A model generated the notes under the pieces. That model was given only the letters and a program-made list of their open reading frames with translations, was not told the DNA's origin and ran no database searches. The position numbers were made by a program, and so were the translations under genes. This document shows positions 8,401 to 17,915 of a DNA stretch of 64,000 nucleotides, piece by piece. Every line of letters begins with the position of its first letter. Position 1 is the stretch's first letter. Origin of the DNA: Adiantum capillus-veneris (lineage: Eukaryota; Streptophyta; Polypodiopsida; Polypodiales; Pteridaceae); NCBI GenBank assembly GCA_014529385.2, contig CM043968.1, positions 131,126,018-131,190,017 on the forward strand. Reading direction: 5' to 3'.

Positions 8401-10662
8401 GAGTACACATTCTTTGTTAGCTCTAGTGTTGGAAGGGAAACAATTGGTGCTGTGTTGCTACAACAAGATCCCCACAGTACAAGGATGCGACCCATCTACT
8501 TTGCTAGTAGGGTCATGAATGCTTTGGAGAGAGACTACACAGAAGCAGAACTCATGATGCTTTCTCTCATGTTTGCGGTGAGAAAGTTTAGATCCTACCT
8601 GCTACCAAAACCTTTTGTAATTCTCACTGCAGAAATTTTTTTCCCTTGGGTGTCATCTCAAATGAATCTTAGTACTAGGATCTCAAAGTGGATTATGGAG
8701 TTGCAAGAGTTTCAATACTCTTTCAAGGTAGAAGATAGTGTGCGTGCACAATTGGCAGGGATTCTCACTTATAGGGTACATGAGAAGGAAATTAAGGTGC
8801 CTCAAGTAAAGACCCTACCATTGCCACCACCAAAAAGTATTCCTAATGCTTTTACCTTGTTCTTTGATGGAGCTTTTCGTCAAGCCACAGGAAAATCAGG
8901 GGGAGGGCTAGTGTTGCTCAACCCAAGTGGAGAGGTGGTCATGAAAGAGAAGTTCAATCTACCAAGTTCAGCTAGCAACAATGAATCAGAATACGACACA
9001 CTAATTCATGGTTTGAAGATGTGCATTGGCCAAGGGATACAACGCCTCATGGTAAAGGGAGATGCACTTCTCATTGTTAAACAGATTTTAGGCATTTGGG
9101 CATGCAAGAATGAAAGCATACGAACAAAAGTTCATGCCATTCGTAGATTGTTTAATCAATTTGAAGAAGTGCAACTATATCATATTCTTAGGAAACAGAA
9201 TGAAGATGCCGATTTACTTGCACAGCAAGTAGTTACATGTGTTGAGAAAGAAGTGCAGGTCATCATGGTGGCAGCAACTGTCAAGCAACCGAGATACCAG
9301 GGATTGGAGTCATTGACTCCCATTATTAGCTACATTTTGGAGGGCGAGTTTCCACAAGACTTCACGAAGGCTCAGAAGAGGAGACTCATGAAGAAGGCAA
9401 GCGCATATCTCTTCCTAGAAGACTCCCTCTATCAAAGAGGGAAGGATAAAGTGTGCAGAAGAGTACCAACTATCGCGGAAATTCCAGCCATTCTAAAAGG
9501 TTTGCATGAAGAGGCATGTGGTGGTCATTTTTCCCAAGAATTAACTGTGAAGAAGATTTTGCTTGCGGGGTATGTTTGGCCAAGTCTGCATGTGGATGTC
9601 CAACATTGGTGTAAAAGTTGTCACAATTGTCAGGTAAATGGGAATAGAAGATTGATTTATGGTCCAAGGCAAATCGTGCTTGCAAATGGACCCTTTGAAA
9701 AGTGGGGCATTGATGCTATGGGTCCTCTGCCTAGGACAAAAAATGGTAAACTCTACATTCTAGTGGCTGTAGACTATATGACTAGGTGGGTGGAAGCACA
9801 AAGTGTGGCAAAGGTAAATGAGAGGACAGTGAGCAAATTCGTCTACACTCACATTTGTTGTAGATTTGGCACACCTTTGGAGATTGTTTCTGATAATGGT
9901 CCAGGGATTAGGAAGGGCTTGCTCACAGAAGTCTGTGAAGAACTTCACATTCTACATCGTCACAGTACACCCTACTATCCCCAATCAAATGGTTTGGTAG
10001 AAAAAGCTAATGGTGTCATTGCAGGCATCATTAGAAAGATGGTGAAAAACAAGACAAAGTTGTGGGATGACTTCTTGGATGGTGCCTTGTGGGCGTATCG
10101 AACCACATATAGGGAAGCCACGGAGTTCACACCATTTCACTTGGTCTATGGTCAAGAGGCTTTACAGCCAATTGAACTAAACATTCCAACAATGCGACTT
10201 CATGGCAAATCAGCACAAGATGATCACGAATCATGGATGGATCGACTTCTTACCTTAGCTGAGCTTGAGTGGAAAAGAGAAGCAGCATACGAGTGCTACA
10301 AGAGGAAAGCCACACAAGCGAAAGAAACGCACGACAAAAAACTGAAGGACAAAGGCATCAAGGAAGGAGAGCTTGTGCTAAGGTATGATAATCGACTTGA
10401 CAATCGTTTTGATGCCAAGTTTGAAACTAGATGGCAAGGGCCATACATAGTCAAGAAGGCTTTCAATTCTAGTTACTATCAGCTTATGGACTTGAATGGT
10501 AAAGAGCACTCCAGGAAGGTAAACGGGTATCGCTTGAAGCCCTATTTGAGTCGCCTTCTACCAAAGGATCTACCAAAGATCTGTCCAAAGGCCGCTGTCT
10601 CATATCTCGTCAAGGACTCTGAAGCACTCTCTTTGGAAAAGATTCTTTATGATGGTACATGA
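5449..10662 (+). CDS. Gag-pol polyprotein of the Tat element (1737 aa)
   Basis: One uninterrupted frame encodes the whole polyprotein. Domains: gag (about residues 10-170, GEDAE.FL and WFDSLP); CCHC zinc knuckle CWNCGESGHGMYNC at ~246; retropepsin-like domain with active-site VDGGAQ (D459) and ILGRPW; reverse transcriptase (~690-870) with VDYRPLN, MPFGLTNAP and FIDD (D848, D849); a Ty3-type RNase H (~985-1110) lacking its usual catalytic acids; a second RNase H (~1135-1260) with D1140, NNESEYDTL, VKGD and EDAD intact; integrase with an HHCC finger and D1422, D1482, E1518 (35-residue D-E spacing). The C-terminus has a typical basic tail, no chromodomain. DGGA replaces the usual D(S/T)GA at the protease site. 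Starts at the ATG after B2. Looks functional. Confidence 0.95.
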   Translation: MESQRQMSGYPLFFGEPGEDAELFLANFKMSCRIKRIVTDQERVEMFEVVLRKDASTWFDSLPEEVKGNYTEVLNHFKRYFFDPQNTQKLWQDIVSHKQKDLDDYYLYKQEFLRLWALWIRNVANPGDGAEFLKKEMFIAGLFPDLKVKVEAGAPATFDAAETRAAEKYRKLKCLRGEVPIEGLRPKGKSQASTSRELPEVMAEVIEKLNESLSSLSIHLAQAVGPKGQAKKSEEREPRTRRVLQCWNCGESGHGMYNCPWPRGEPGRPNLNYPVMNAGEGFGQQPRLLQRPNGPRPPPQGVERVPPLPDPNAHVVEVTNSNEVDMEANGIKRGRGKGKEKEGVTSQSDHGQGKKAKETKETKRTRRRINLQDFPLGHGMAPYNLLEDMRGKGSDISWPQFLALCPQVRRDLTKAVSTRRKVKESFPVVKIAHAEMNEDITPVLDCYIKGRLVRKGLVDGGAQICIMTEGLMQRLGMHIHETPEIKVKMANNSKARCVGICKNVFVEAFGIKKAVDFYVMSTKGSGYPFILGRPWLMKMRPLQDWESGKLICRNDNHKKVVFDMKEQRPEELHEESSQSETEEGWTDSTSEEESSSSITEEESSIEVMEIRFKPSNQETSCRGLEEVGSQENQKVEDEGMLEGMLSTTLTKDEREEFKCVLRKFPRLFAKDYTDVRGVDVVQHKIELKPEATPKAQKLRRLGVIKEQALLKEVRKLLAAGFIYPVENSEWVSPVVLTPKKNGKWRVCVDYRPLNEVTKRDHFPLPFQDEILNEVAGHEKYTVCDGYSGYFQIDIALEDQLKTTFITPWGCYAFRVMPFGLTNAPATFQRFMNMVFQAFFGKSIRVFIDDFCIYSSKSLHLQRVEEGLKKLYDMGGQLNPDKCHIAEDEVILLGHKVSYKGIEVDPSKAKALIELPSPKNLKEVISFIQKVKFMSRFINLASELLHPLQKLTQQVEFAWSDELEEYFCNIKVILSELPTLMPPCWEYTFFVSSSVGRETIGAVLLQQDPHSTRMRPIYFASRVMNALERDYTEAELMMLSLMFAVRKFRSYLLPKPFVILTAEIFFPWVSSQMNLSTRISKWIMELQEFQYSFKVEDSVRAQLAGILTYRVHEKEIKVPQVKTLPLPPPKSIPNAFTLFFDGAFRQATGKSGGGLVLLNPSGEVVMKEKFNLPSSASNNESEYDTLIHGLKMCIGQGIQRLMVKGDALLIVKQILGIWACKNESIRTKVHAIRRLFNQFEEVQLYHILRKQNEDADLLAQQVVTCVEKEVQVIMVAATVKQPRYQGLESLTPIISYILEGEFPQDFTKAQKRRLMKKASAYLFLEDSLYQRGKDKVCRRVPTIAEIPAILKGLHEEACGGHFSQELTVKKILLAGYVWPSLHVDVQHWCKSCHNCQVNGNRRLIYGPRQIVLANGPFEKWGIDAMGPLPRTKNGKLYILVAVDYMTRWVEAQSVAKVNERTVSKFVYTHICCRFGTPLEIVSDNGPGIRKGLLTEVCEELHILHRHSTPYYPQSNGLVEKANGVIAGIIRKMVKNKTKLWDDFLDGALWAYRTTYREATEFTPFHLVYGQEALQPIELNIPTMRLHGKSAQDDHESWMDRLLTLAELEWKREAAYECYKRKATQAKETHDKKLKDKGIKEGELVLRYDNRLDNRFDAKFETRWQGPYIVKKAFNSSYYQLMDLNGKEHSRKVNGYRLKPYLSRLLPKDLPKICPKAAVSYLVKDSEALSLEKILYDGT

Positions 10663-10671
10663 ATATACCAT

Positions 10672-10690
10672 CATCCTGGGGGAGGGCTAA
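10672..10690 (+). promoter_or_regulatory. Polypurine tract of the Tat element
   Basis: TGGGGGAGGGCTAA directly before the 3' LTR (TGATAGCC at 10691), the expected plus-strand priming site. Confidence 0.75.
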
Positions 10691-13068
10691 TGATAGCCGT
10701 TTTTCGGCTCTCTGTAATTGCCATAGTGAGTTACCTCACCCTACCAAAATCACCCAAACACTGTGGCTATCGCTACCATTTCACTGTACATAGGCGTGCG
10801 TGAGTCACGGGACTTTTCCCATATCTTCTTAAAAAACCCTCAATTAGCTAGTCATTGGGCTAGTTGAGCCAAAAAATATATATATATATAAAAAATAAGT
10901 ATATTATGGCCCATGCGTATGTAAATATTTCTTTGTATATAGGGCCTAAATAAAAGATTTTTTCATAATTATTTTGGTATTTATTTAAATATTTCTACCT
11001 AGGTGTGTGTTATTTATGCTCTGTACATTGCCTCACCATTACCACAATTTTTCTTACCATTTTTCATATTCTTTATTCCATATAGAAATATTTTCATGTA
11101 AGCTTCTCTTATATTTGGTGTAACTCCACCCCAACAAAAATCCAAAAAAAACTAGTTTTATTTATGTGTATATTTTTTCACTATTGTGATTTTTCCCTTC
11201 CTACATCTATTTTGTTTTTTTCTAAAAAATTGGAACACCAAAAATATTTATCTTTTTATTGTAGACTCATAATGAGAGAGATTTCTTTTGACCCCTTTAT
11301 ATTTTTTCCACTTATATTATTTATATTTGACATGTACATATTTTTTAGACCCCTCAATATTTGATTTTCTTAGTTGTACTATTCACTTATATCATGATCT
11401 CAACAATATCTTCAATTATAGACCTACCAAATAAGGTCAAGGGTAGGTGGCATGCATACATGCACTATGGAGGGCTCACTCTTGGAGGTATTCAAAAGAA
11501 TCATCCAAAGAAGGACCCCACAAGGACCTTGTGTAGTGGAAAACAACGGTCGTTTTTGCTGAATTTTTAAAGTTCACTTGCTCTCCGAATTTGAAAAGGT
11601 GATACAAACAAAAGTTGTAGCTCGTGGGCTGAACTTTTGCCTCAATTTTTTTTATATTTTTTGGAGCTACGAGCTGTGAGCTATGATTTTATTAGTGGAC
11701 CCCAGTTTTCCCATGCTATGCAGCCACACTCTCTCTTCCACTTTATCATTTTCCTCTTTCACACACACTTCTCCACTCATCATCCCCACCTCTCTCACCA
11801 CTCCTCTCTCCACCCTATTCACCTTCTCCTCAACCTTGAAGAATAAGAGAAACCATGGTGAACTCATACCTCCCACACACAATTCCATTCCAAAATTGAC
11901 CACCTAGTCTCATTTTTCCTCCTCCAATTTACCCATATCTATAAAAAAAAACCACAAAATTTAGCCTCTTCTCTTAAAAGACAGCATCATGGTGGTCGAT
12001 TACTTAGCTTCAATTACCTTGTCTCTCAAGGAAGGTCAAGAGTGGAGAAAAAATATACCGTCAAAGCTAGTGGACCGTCAACAAGCGTCAAAATTGGCCC
12101 TACTCAAGACACTTGGAGCATCAACCTTGTAAGAAATCCACCTTTTCTTACCTCTTAAGAGTTTTTCTTCCTTATTTGTATCCTACATGGATACTCCCAT
12201 TGTAAATATCCAATTCCATTTGTAAATTAATACTAACTCTACTAACACTAACCCACTATGAAAAGTCCTATCACCTCCATTTCTCTCCTCTCTCTTTCCC
12301 CACCAACTTCTTGATAATTCCAAGCAAAAGAAATTAGATAAATTGCTGAAAATCTAACCCAACCATGGTTAGATGAGTAACCCTAGACTTCAAAATTGCT
12401 ATAAAAGGAGGGTGTAGCTAGCACAAAGGGAGCCATAAGCAAGAGCACTATGCTATAGCTTGAGAAGCCAAGCTCAACCTCTCTAGAAGGAGCTCTTGAG
12501 TGGAAGCTCATTGTCTTATGCATGTGCATGTGTTGTAATAGGGGATTAGCAAGGGAACTCTATGCCATTTGTAAGAGAGAGAGAGTGTTCATTCAATTGA
12601 GAGTAGGAAATCTATCATTTCTCCTACTAGCGTAAGCCCAACATTTGCTGAATCAAGGAGGGTGGATTTGGACTAAGCTTGGATACTTTGTCTCCCTTCC
12701 AACGTGAAGTAATGGACAACAATGATGCGTAAGTGTCTTGGTGTTTTTTGTTAAGTTCTTGATAGCTTGTCTCTGGTGTTGTCATCAATCTAGCCATAAA
12801 TCCCACATACTGTAAGAGGGCGACAGGGTGGAGAGGACTCCCCTGGCCTTAAGACAGTGATTGGGGTGGTTTTTTTCTTGTGATGCGTTGTGGTGAAATT
12901 TACGCAAGCTATGTTGAACAAATACTAATCTCACTTTGATTTGTCATGACAGATTTGTAAGAAGGTATTAATGCAACAAGCACCCTCTCCCCCTTTTTCT
13001 CTCTTTCTTACATATATATATTTATGTTTGCTTGATCATTAACGATACACTTCAAAGCAGCCCGAGCA

Positions 13069-13152
<84 letters not shown>

Positions 13153-13411
13153 TTTTAGTGTGTGAGAGTATTCCATTGGTGTTAGGGTTAGTGTAAATTC
13201 CTTGCTTGTTTGTGGGTTGCTCTAACGATTCTCCTCTTTTGCGTCCTAGTTCGCTCTTAAACTAGGTAGTGCCCCTTGTGTAGTTGGGATTTGGCTGGGG
13301 GTTTGTTGTTTTGGTTTGTGTTGTGTTGTGCCCCAGCCCCATTGAGCAGCACGGGAGCCTTGAAGGGTGTCTAGAGGTTGTTCTTCTTGTTGCCCTCCCC
13401 GGACCGCCTCA
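10691..13411 (+). repeat. 3' LTR of the Tat element (2721 bp)
   Basis: Matches the 5' LTR with one copy of the duplicated segment and a longer CT tract (13072-13149). TATA box at 12399-12407. Ends CCTCA at 13411, followed by GTAG. Confidence 0.93.
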
Positions 13412-14259
13412 GTAGTCGACGAGCCTTGGCTCCATTCATGGAAACCTTCTGTGCCACCTCATATGTCTTTTCCCTACAAGTCTCTGCTACAATGTTCACC
13501 CTTGATCGGTGACATCCAATCTCATTAAGGAGCGCCTCCACCCCCTGCAAGGAGTCTATTGACCGTTGAAGTGGCTTCATTGTGAAAGCATAATCAATGT
13601 GATGCTTTAGGATCCTATGAAATATTCGCATAAACGCATGCAATGTACAAAAGTAAACATTGTTGAGGGACAAGGGAATTATAGGGCTCCACCCAAGATC
13701 TTTGCTATCCCTATTGGGCACCTGTAGCCTATCACGTGAAAGAACCGAAGTTTGCCACTCCCTATTTATATGGTCATCATTATCTTCATCCTGACCTTCC
13801 ACTTGAGTTGCTCGACTTGTCTTGTGCCCTTTCACACAGAATGGGCAGGGAAGTAAATAATTTGCACCTTGTTTGCATCCAAGCATGCACTTTATGGTCT
13901 TTAGATCACCACCTAAATGCCATTCAACATCAAACTCCCCACATCCTGGAACCATGAGCTTCTCACCGTTTATTTGAGCTTTAATGACCTCTCTGACCCA
14001 TGGGATTCTACTGAAAATCCATGCGAGGACTTCATGTGTCTCTTTCGGAACTTCAATTGCACCAAGCCACCATATATCCTTCTCTGATTGCACACTAAAA
14101 GAGGGCTTTGTCGCTTCACTCGAACTGCAAGATTGCTTGGCATAAGCTAGGGCTTCATTCATAAGCGTGATGCTCATTCTCTCCAACTTTCTCCCTTTTA
14201 CAATTACACACTCATCCAACTTCAGCACGAACACAAGCTTGCCTTCAAGAACTGCCAAC
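13412..14259 (-). pseudogene. Transposase-like gene, DDE-like exon, cut by the Tat element
   Basis: A long open minus-strand exon of about 280 codons that ends at the Tat insertion. It contains VFVLKLDECVI (a likely first catalytic Asp), HLGGDLKTIKCMLGC, a CPFC pair, a GW.P.IPLSLNNV.FCTLHA block and a helical C-terminal half. This pattern (GGDLK, CxxC, C-LHA) looks like a DNA-transposon transposase of the large uncharacterised type found widely in eukaryotes; I cannot assign a superfamily. A splice acceptor (TTGGCAG) precedes it at about 14260. It is followed on the other side of the insertion by the piece at 294-519. Confidence 0.5.
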
Positions 14260-14325
14260 AATATAAAGCCTCAGAATGCATGTTATGACACATCATAGAG
14301 CATGTAGGCAACCCTAAACTAAGCT

Positions 14326-14885
14326 GCATCACTCAAATTGTAGTAAACAGCCATCGACTGCTGCAATTGTATCAAGTCCACAAAGATATTGTTGAATTTG
14401 GTGTAAACAAACCCTTTGGTCCGCAACACATTGTTAGAAACATCACCGATTCCCTTCCCGCGGCCCTTCCTTCCTTGTGATTTTCTACGGAGCGGCTAAA
14501 GAGGCATCGTGTCTTCAATATACAAGTAGTCCCCTAATCGGTGAACAACATCTTCATTTGACACCTTCTTGGCAATATCCACTCTGTGAGGAAGTGGGAA
14601 TAGGTTTTCCGTGAATCCTCGACTTCTTAATGCATCTTTTAACACTTGATGTATTGATTGATAGCCCTTCGTACTAATCCCAACAGCATCATAAATATCC
14701 TGAACATCTAGATCAGTGACAATATTAGAAAATCGCTAAGAACTCTCTTAGTGATTGCGTCTTTCAAGTGTTTTGCCTCTTGAGCATCAAGCATCCCAAT
14801 AAAGTCCTCTTTGTTGAAACAAGAACAAAGTAAAGAAGCCCTAGCTGACGCATTCTCACCGCCGCACGTTTCTTGGACGAAGTTC
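14326..14885 (-). pseudogene. Transposase-like gene, middle exon(s), frame-broken
   Basis: After a GT-AG intron (14886-14952, 67 bp) the coding sequence resumes with NFVQETCGGENASARASLLC and can be followed to about 14326 with one frame change near 14733 and an in-frame TAG at 14498-14496. It includes a helical region and a basic stretch (RRKSQGRKGRGK). The boundary with the next exon is unclear because no GT is visible at the expected donor. These breaks show that the gene is no longer functional. Confidence 0.45.
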
Positions 14886-14952
14886 CTATTACCCAAAACA
14901 ACAATGATGAGCGGTATTAGACTTAAACAACATGAGGGACAGAACATCTTAC

Positions 14953-15533
14953 CTCATAGCTGTCACCCTTCGTTTTCTTGCACCTCCACGTGGTGCAAGA
15001 GTCTGAATTTCATACAACTCTCGTTTCCTCACCCTACTTCCCATGGTAGTACTCTTCATGTCTGAAAGAGTATCCTCAAGATTTTTAATTACATTTTCCT
15101 TGGTTGTGATGGTGCGCTTTGCCTCCTCAAGCGCACTAGTAGCTGTTTGCATCTGATCTTGAAGATTGTGGAAACTCCCATTCAGCAACTGCCAATGATG
15201 CAAGTAGATCTCAGACTGCACAATCTCGTGTCTGTTGAGTCTCTTGCAGTAGCCCAACAAACCTTGCTCTCCATTTCCAACGTATTGCAACAGTGATGGA
15301 ATGTTTTTAAAAGGCGGATGGACATTGAGAGAAGAATCCTTTGGGTACAAGAATCTGTCTGTCCAGAGATCCACATTCTTCTCCCCTTGAGCGCGGCGTT
15401 CGTTGGCTGAAGGTAATGTACCCAAGCATGTTTTTGTTGTCGGAACATACTCTTGAGGTAGGCGTAGGAAAAGCCCTGGAGACCTACCGCATGAACAACT
15501 TGTTGGGACATCGGTCACGTTGTCAAGAGGCAT
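14953..15533 (-). pseudogene. Transposase-like gene, first coding exon with coiled coil
   Basis: ATG at 15533-15531 (MPLDNVTDVPTSC) opens about 190 codons. It has a Cys/Arg-rich start, then a predicted coiled coil (LQDQMQTATSALEEAKRTIT and onward) and a basic end (GARKRRVTAMR), followed by a good donor (ATGAG/GTAAGATG) at 14953/14952. The longer open frame up to 15878 is low-complexity leader. No named family recognised. Confidence 0.45.
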
Positions 15534-15536
15534 TGT

Positions 15537-15617
15537 AGGATGGAGAGATGGAGCTTGAAGGATGGAGAGATAGAGCTTGTAGGATAGAGAGATGCAGCTT
15601 GAAGGATGGAGAGATGG
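15537..15617 (+). repeat. 22-bp minisatellite, ~3.7 units
   Basis: Units of the form AGGATGGAGAGATGGAGCTTGA at 15537, 15559, 15581 and 15603. They lie just upstream of the minus-strand start codon at 15533, in its 5' leader. Adjacent 15618-15660 is CAG/CAAG-rich. Confidence 0.85.
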
Positions 15618-16059
15618 GTGTGTAGGTGCAGCAGCAGCAGGTGCAAGTGCAAGGGGGATGGGTGTAGGAGAGGAGCTTAGATTAGGAGGGAAAGTTTTCA
15701 ATTTTGGGGGGAATTTCCTAAAAGTTTTGGAGGAAGTCAAAAAATTCTGAATTATGAGTAATTTAACTCTAAAATCTTTTTTTAAATATGTATATATGTT
15801 GGGGGTACTTTTTAGGGGGGAATAGAGTTTTTTTGAAAGTTTTTGAAAAAAGTCATTTTTTTGACCTCTTTGACCCACGGATTTGATTAAGTGGCATGGG
15901 AGAGTTAAGAGGCCACTTACAAGTTGGCCAAAAAGCTAGAGAGAGAAGACCCCCTACCCCCCTACTTTTCAAATGTTTTACCCCCCCCCCCTTCCCCCTA
16001 CCTTTTTAGGGGTCAAAGGTGGAGGAGACCCTAACAAAATAGCCCCATTCAAAGCCTTT

Positions 16060-16545
16060 GTCCCCCGTAATCTTGGCAGGCTTCCTTGAAATTAGGGATT
16101 CTTATAAGGCCCATGGAGAGTCCATTTTTTTCCTAATGGCTTCCCTCTCCTGCAAACACCTTGCCTTTGCCATTGTCCACAAGTCCACCCACTTGGTCAT
16201 AACCTTTGCATTGAGGATACAGAAGTTATTGACCACTTGGGATAGATCCATATCCATGTTAAATAATCTACCCTTTCCACTTGGAAAGTGTGAAGTCATC
16301 CTTGCATCCTCCTCATCTGATCACATGCATAGGCATTGAGGGATCAACTTTTGCCAAACACTCTGAAAGGTAAACAAATGCCTCTTGCATGATCCACCCT
16401 TTGGCCATACATGCCTTTGCCTGGGACTGTAGCTGCACAATATTTTTGAGAGTCTTTAAAAACCTCTCTAAAAAGAACATCCATTATTCATGCACTACTC
16501 CACATTTAGCAATCTTCTCAACCATGTGAACCAAGAGGTGCATTT
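16060..16545 (-). pseudogene. CACTA TNP2 fragment (DUF4218-like region)
   Basis: The minus strand encodes a decayed match to the DUF4218-like part of the TNP2 transposase at 35667-36431: HLLVHMV, WWMFFLERFLKTLK, MAKGWIMQEAFVYL, then VNNFCILNAKVMTKWVDLW, which corresponds to the intact copy's NRFCMLHNPVMQKWI. The frame is broken. It is more diverged from the intact copy than copies 2 and 3, so it comes from another CACTA family. The upstream part 15880-16060 contains poly-C and no gene. Confidence 0.6.
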
Positions 16546-16659
16546 GGCTAAAAAGAACGGATCAAGGAAATGCATTTGGCTAAAAAGAACAGTTCTTTCT
16601 CTCCTTTCTCTCATAGCGATGCTCATAGCGACGCCGGCTGGGCTAAAAAAAATAACAGA

Positions 16660-16705
16660 GAGCGCCCAAAAACTCAGATCTCAGATCTGAGTTTTTCAGC
16701 GCCCT
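16660..16705. repeat. Conserved CACTA palindrome, copy 2
   Basis: Near-perfect inverted repeat centred on CTCAGATCTCAGATCTGAG with GCGCCC-type outer arms. Counterparts at 21341-21385 and 40090-40138. Confidence 0.8.
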
Positions 16706-16734
16706 CAAGCAAGGAGCAGGTAACGCGCTCCCTC

Positions 16735-16856
16735 CCTCTCTCTCTCTCTCTCTCTTTCTTCTCCACACACACACACACACACGAGGAGAGAAAGGAGAGC
16801 CAGGTATGCTCCTTCCCTCTCCTCACTCTCATGTTCCCTTCCCCTCTTTCTCTCTC

Positions 16857-16895
<39 letters not shown>

Positions 16896-16902
16896 TAGTG
16901 TT

Positions 16903-16950
<48 letters not shown>
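16735..16950 (+). repeat. (CT)n/(CA)n/(GA)n microsatellite block
   Basis: CT tracts at 16735-16757 and 16848-16874, CA tracts near 16766-16784 and 16875-16896, GA tract 16906-16949. The equivalent block in the intact CACTA is 39816-40070. Confidence 0.9.
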
Positions 16951-16952
<2 letters not shown>

Positions 16953-17003
16953 AACATAAACAAAAACGCATACACACATACATAAACAAAGAATGCACAC
17001 ACA

Positions 17004-17180
17004 CATTGAGAGAGGAAAAGAGAGAGAGAGCATGCATAAACAAAAAACGCACACATTGAGAGAAGAAAAGAGAGAGAGAACATGCATAAACAAAAAACGC
17101 ACACATTGAGAGAGGAAAAGAGAGAGAAAACATGCATAAACAACAAAACGCACACACATTGAGAGAGAAAGAGAGAGAAA
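17004..17180 (+). repeat. ~50-bp minisatellite, 4 units (copy 2)
   Basis: CATTGAGAGAG recurs at 17004, 17054, 17104 and 17157, each followed by a GA tract and CATGCATAAACAA. The same array, same spacing, is at 39617-39820 in the intact element and in diverged form at 22030-22170 in copy 3. Confidence 0.85.
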
Positions 17181-17231
17181 CTAATTTAACGTCGTAGGAA
17201 ACTAATTAAAATTAAAAGACCTAAAGATCTA

Positions 17232-17302
17232 GCCGACGAGGAGTTGAACTCAAGACCTATTATTCAAGAGGGAAATGGCATAACCAATCTATCATACTTG
17301 GC
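17232..17302 (-). other. tRNA-like stretch inside CACTA copy 2
   Basis: Read on the minus strand: a GCC start, an A-box-like TAGATTGGTTATGCC, a B-box-like GAGTTCAACTCC, and a GTCGGC end that pairs only partly with the start. About 71 bp, tRNA length. Arms are degenerate, so it is a tRNA-derived or pol III promoter-like relic at best. Also present at 39478-39547. Confidence 0.3.
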
Positions 17303-17554
17303 ATGGGTGATACAAAGGTTATACCATTTATCTCTTTTTATTGGCACACACATCCACACACACGCACACACACAAGAAGAAGAGAGTTATAACGTCGTAG
17401 GAAACTATCCTAAAAGACGTTAAAGATTAGGTTAGATGTAGACTTACGTTAAATTAGATTTAGGTTTATTTATGTTAAATTAGATTAGATTTAGGTTTAT
17501 TTTTAGTTATATTTACGCTAGATTTAGATTTACGTTATATTGGATTAGATTTAG

Positions 17555-17915
17555 GTCTCCATAGACTGCGATGTTTGCATGAAGCGGGTGAAGAAAGCCC
17601 TCAATGGAATATAGGGTATTGCCGCCTTCACTCATGGTGGGCTCCGTCGATCCAAAAGTACTGGTGAAATGTCTTCAGAAGATAGGGAAGAAGGTGGATC
17701 TTCAGGGCGGCAAGAGTCACTACATCCCCGACAATGACCATCTAGACAACCTCTAGTCATTCAACAGCAACTTCAAAGTTAGTAACAAGAGCAAGAACGG
17801 TCCAAAGGGCCAATTGCTGTCGTCAGATGTGGATGGAGATGAGGCAGCGTCACCGCCGGAAGTTAACTCTCACATCTTTAGTGATGAGAATGCCAATTCT
17901 TGCCGAGTTATGTGA
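17555..17915 (+). pseudogene. Captured HMA-domain / HIPP-like gene fragment
   Basis: Translation gives the start of a heavy-metal-associated domain, VSIDCDVCMKRVKKALNGI, with the metal-binding CxxC. A TAG (17612-17614) and a frameshift near 17635 follow, then GSVDPKVLVKCLQKIGKKVD, the second half of the fold. After another TAG (17754-17756) the same frame runs through a Ser/Asn/Lys-rich tail to SCRVM and a stop, and CRVM fits the CaaX prenylation motif. HMA plus CaaX is the layout of plant heavy-metal-associated isoprenylated proteins. The fragment lies in the CACTA leader in the same direction as the transposase. The HMA part with the same first TAG is in the intact CACTA at 39042-39245, so it was captured before these copies separated. 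Confidence 0.75.

Larger units (their letters stand above)
520..13411 (+). mobile_element. Tat-lineage Ty3 LTR retrotransposon, complete
   Basis: A 12.9-kb element with direct LTRs (520-3787 and 10691-13411), both starting TGATAGCC and ending CGCCTCA. It has a primer-site candidate, four leader ORFs, one intact gag-pol frame and a purine tract just before the 3' LTR. GTAG lies immediately before the 5' LTR (516-519) and after the 3' LTR (13412-13415), a 4-bp match; five is usual for this group. The LTRs show only scattered differences apart from one duplication and CT-tract length, which suggests a recent insertion. The second RNase H between the classical RNase H and integrase places it in the Tat group. 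It sits inside a minus-strand gene. Confidence 0.92.

Noticed and set aside
15965-16010. Poly-C run as a possible structured or G-quadruplex element
   Set aside because: A single homopolymer-like run without spaced G/C blocks; could be sequencing or slippage.
16490-16505. GCACTACTCCACATT as a CACTA left end for copy 2
   Set aside because: It is part of the decayed DUF4218 coding fragment on the minus strand and lacks the CAAGAGG continuation.
16674-17159. Long minus-strand ORFs rich in Ser-Leu and Cys-Val
   Set aside because: They are translations of CT/GA and CA/GT microsatellites and the 50-bp minisatellite.
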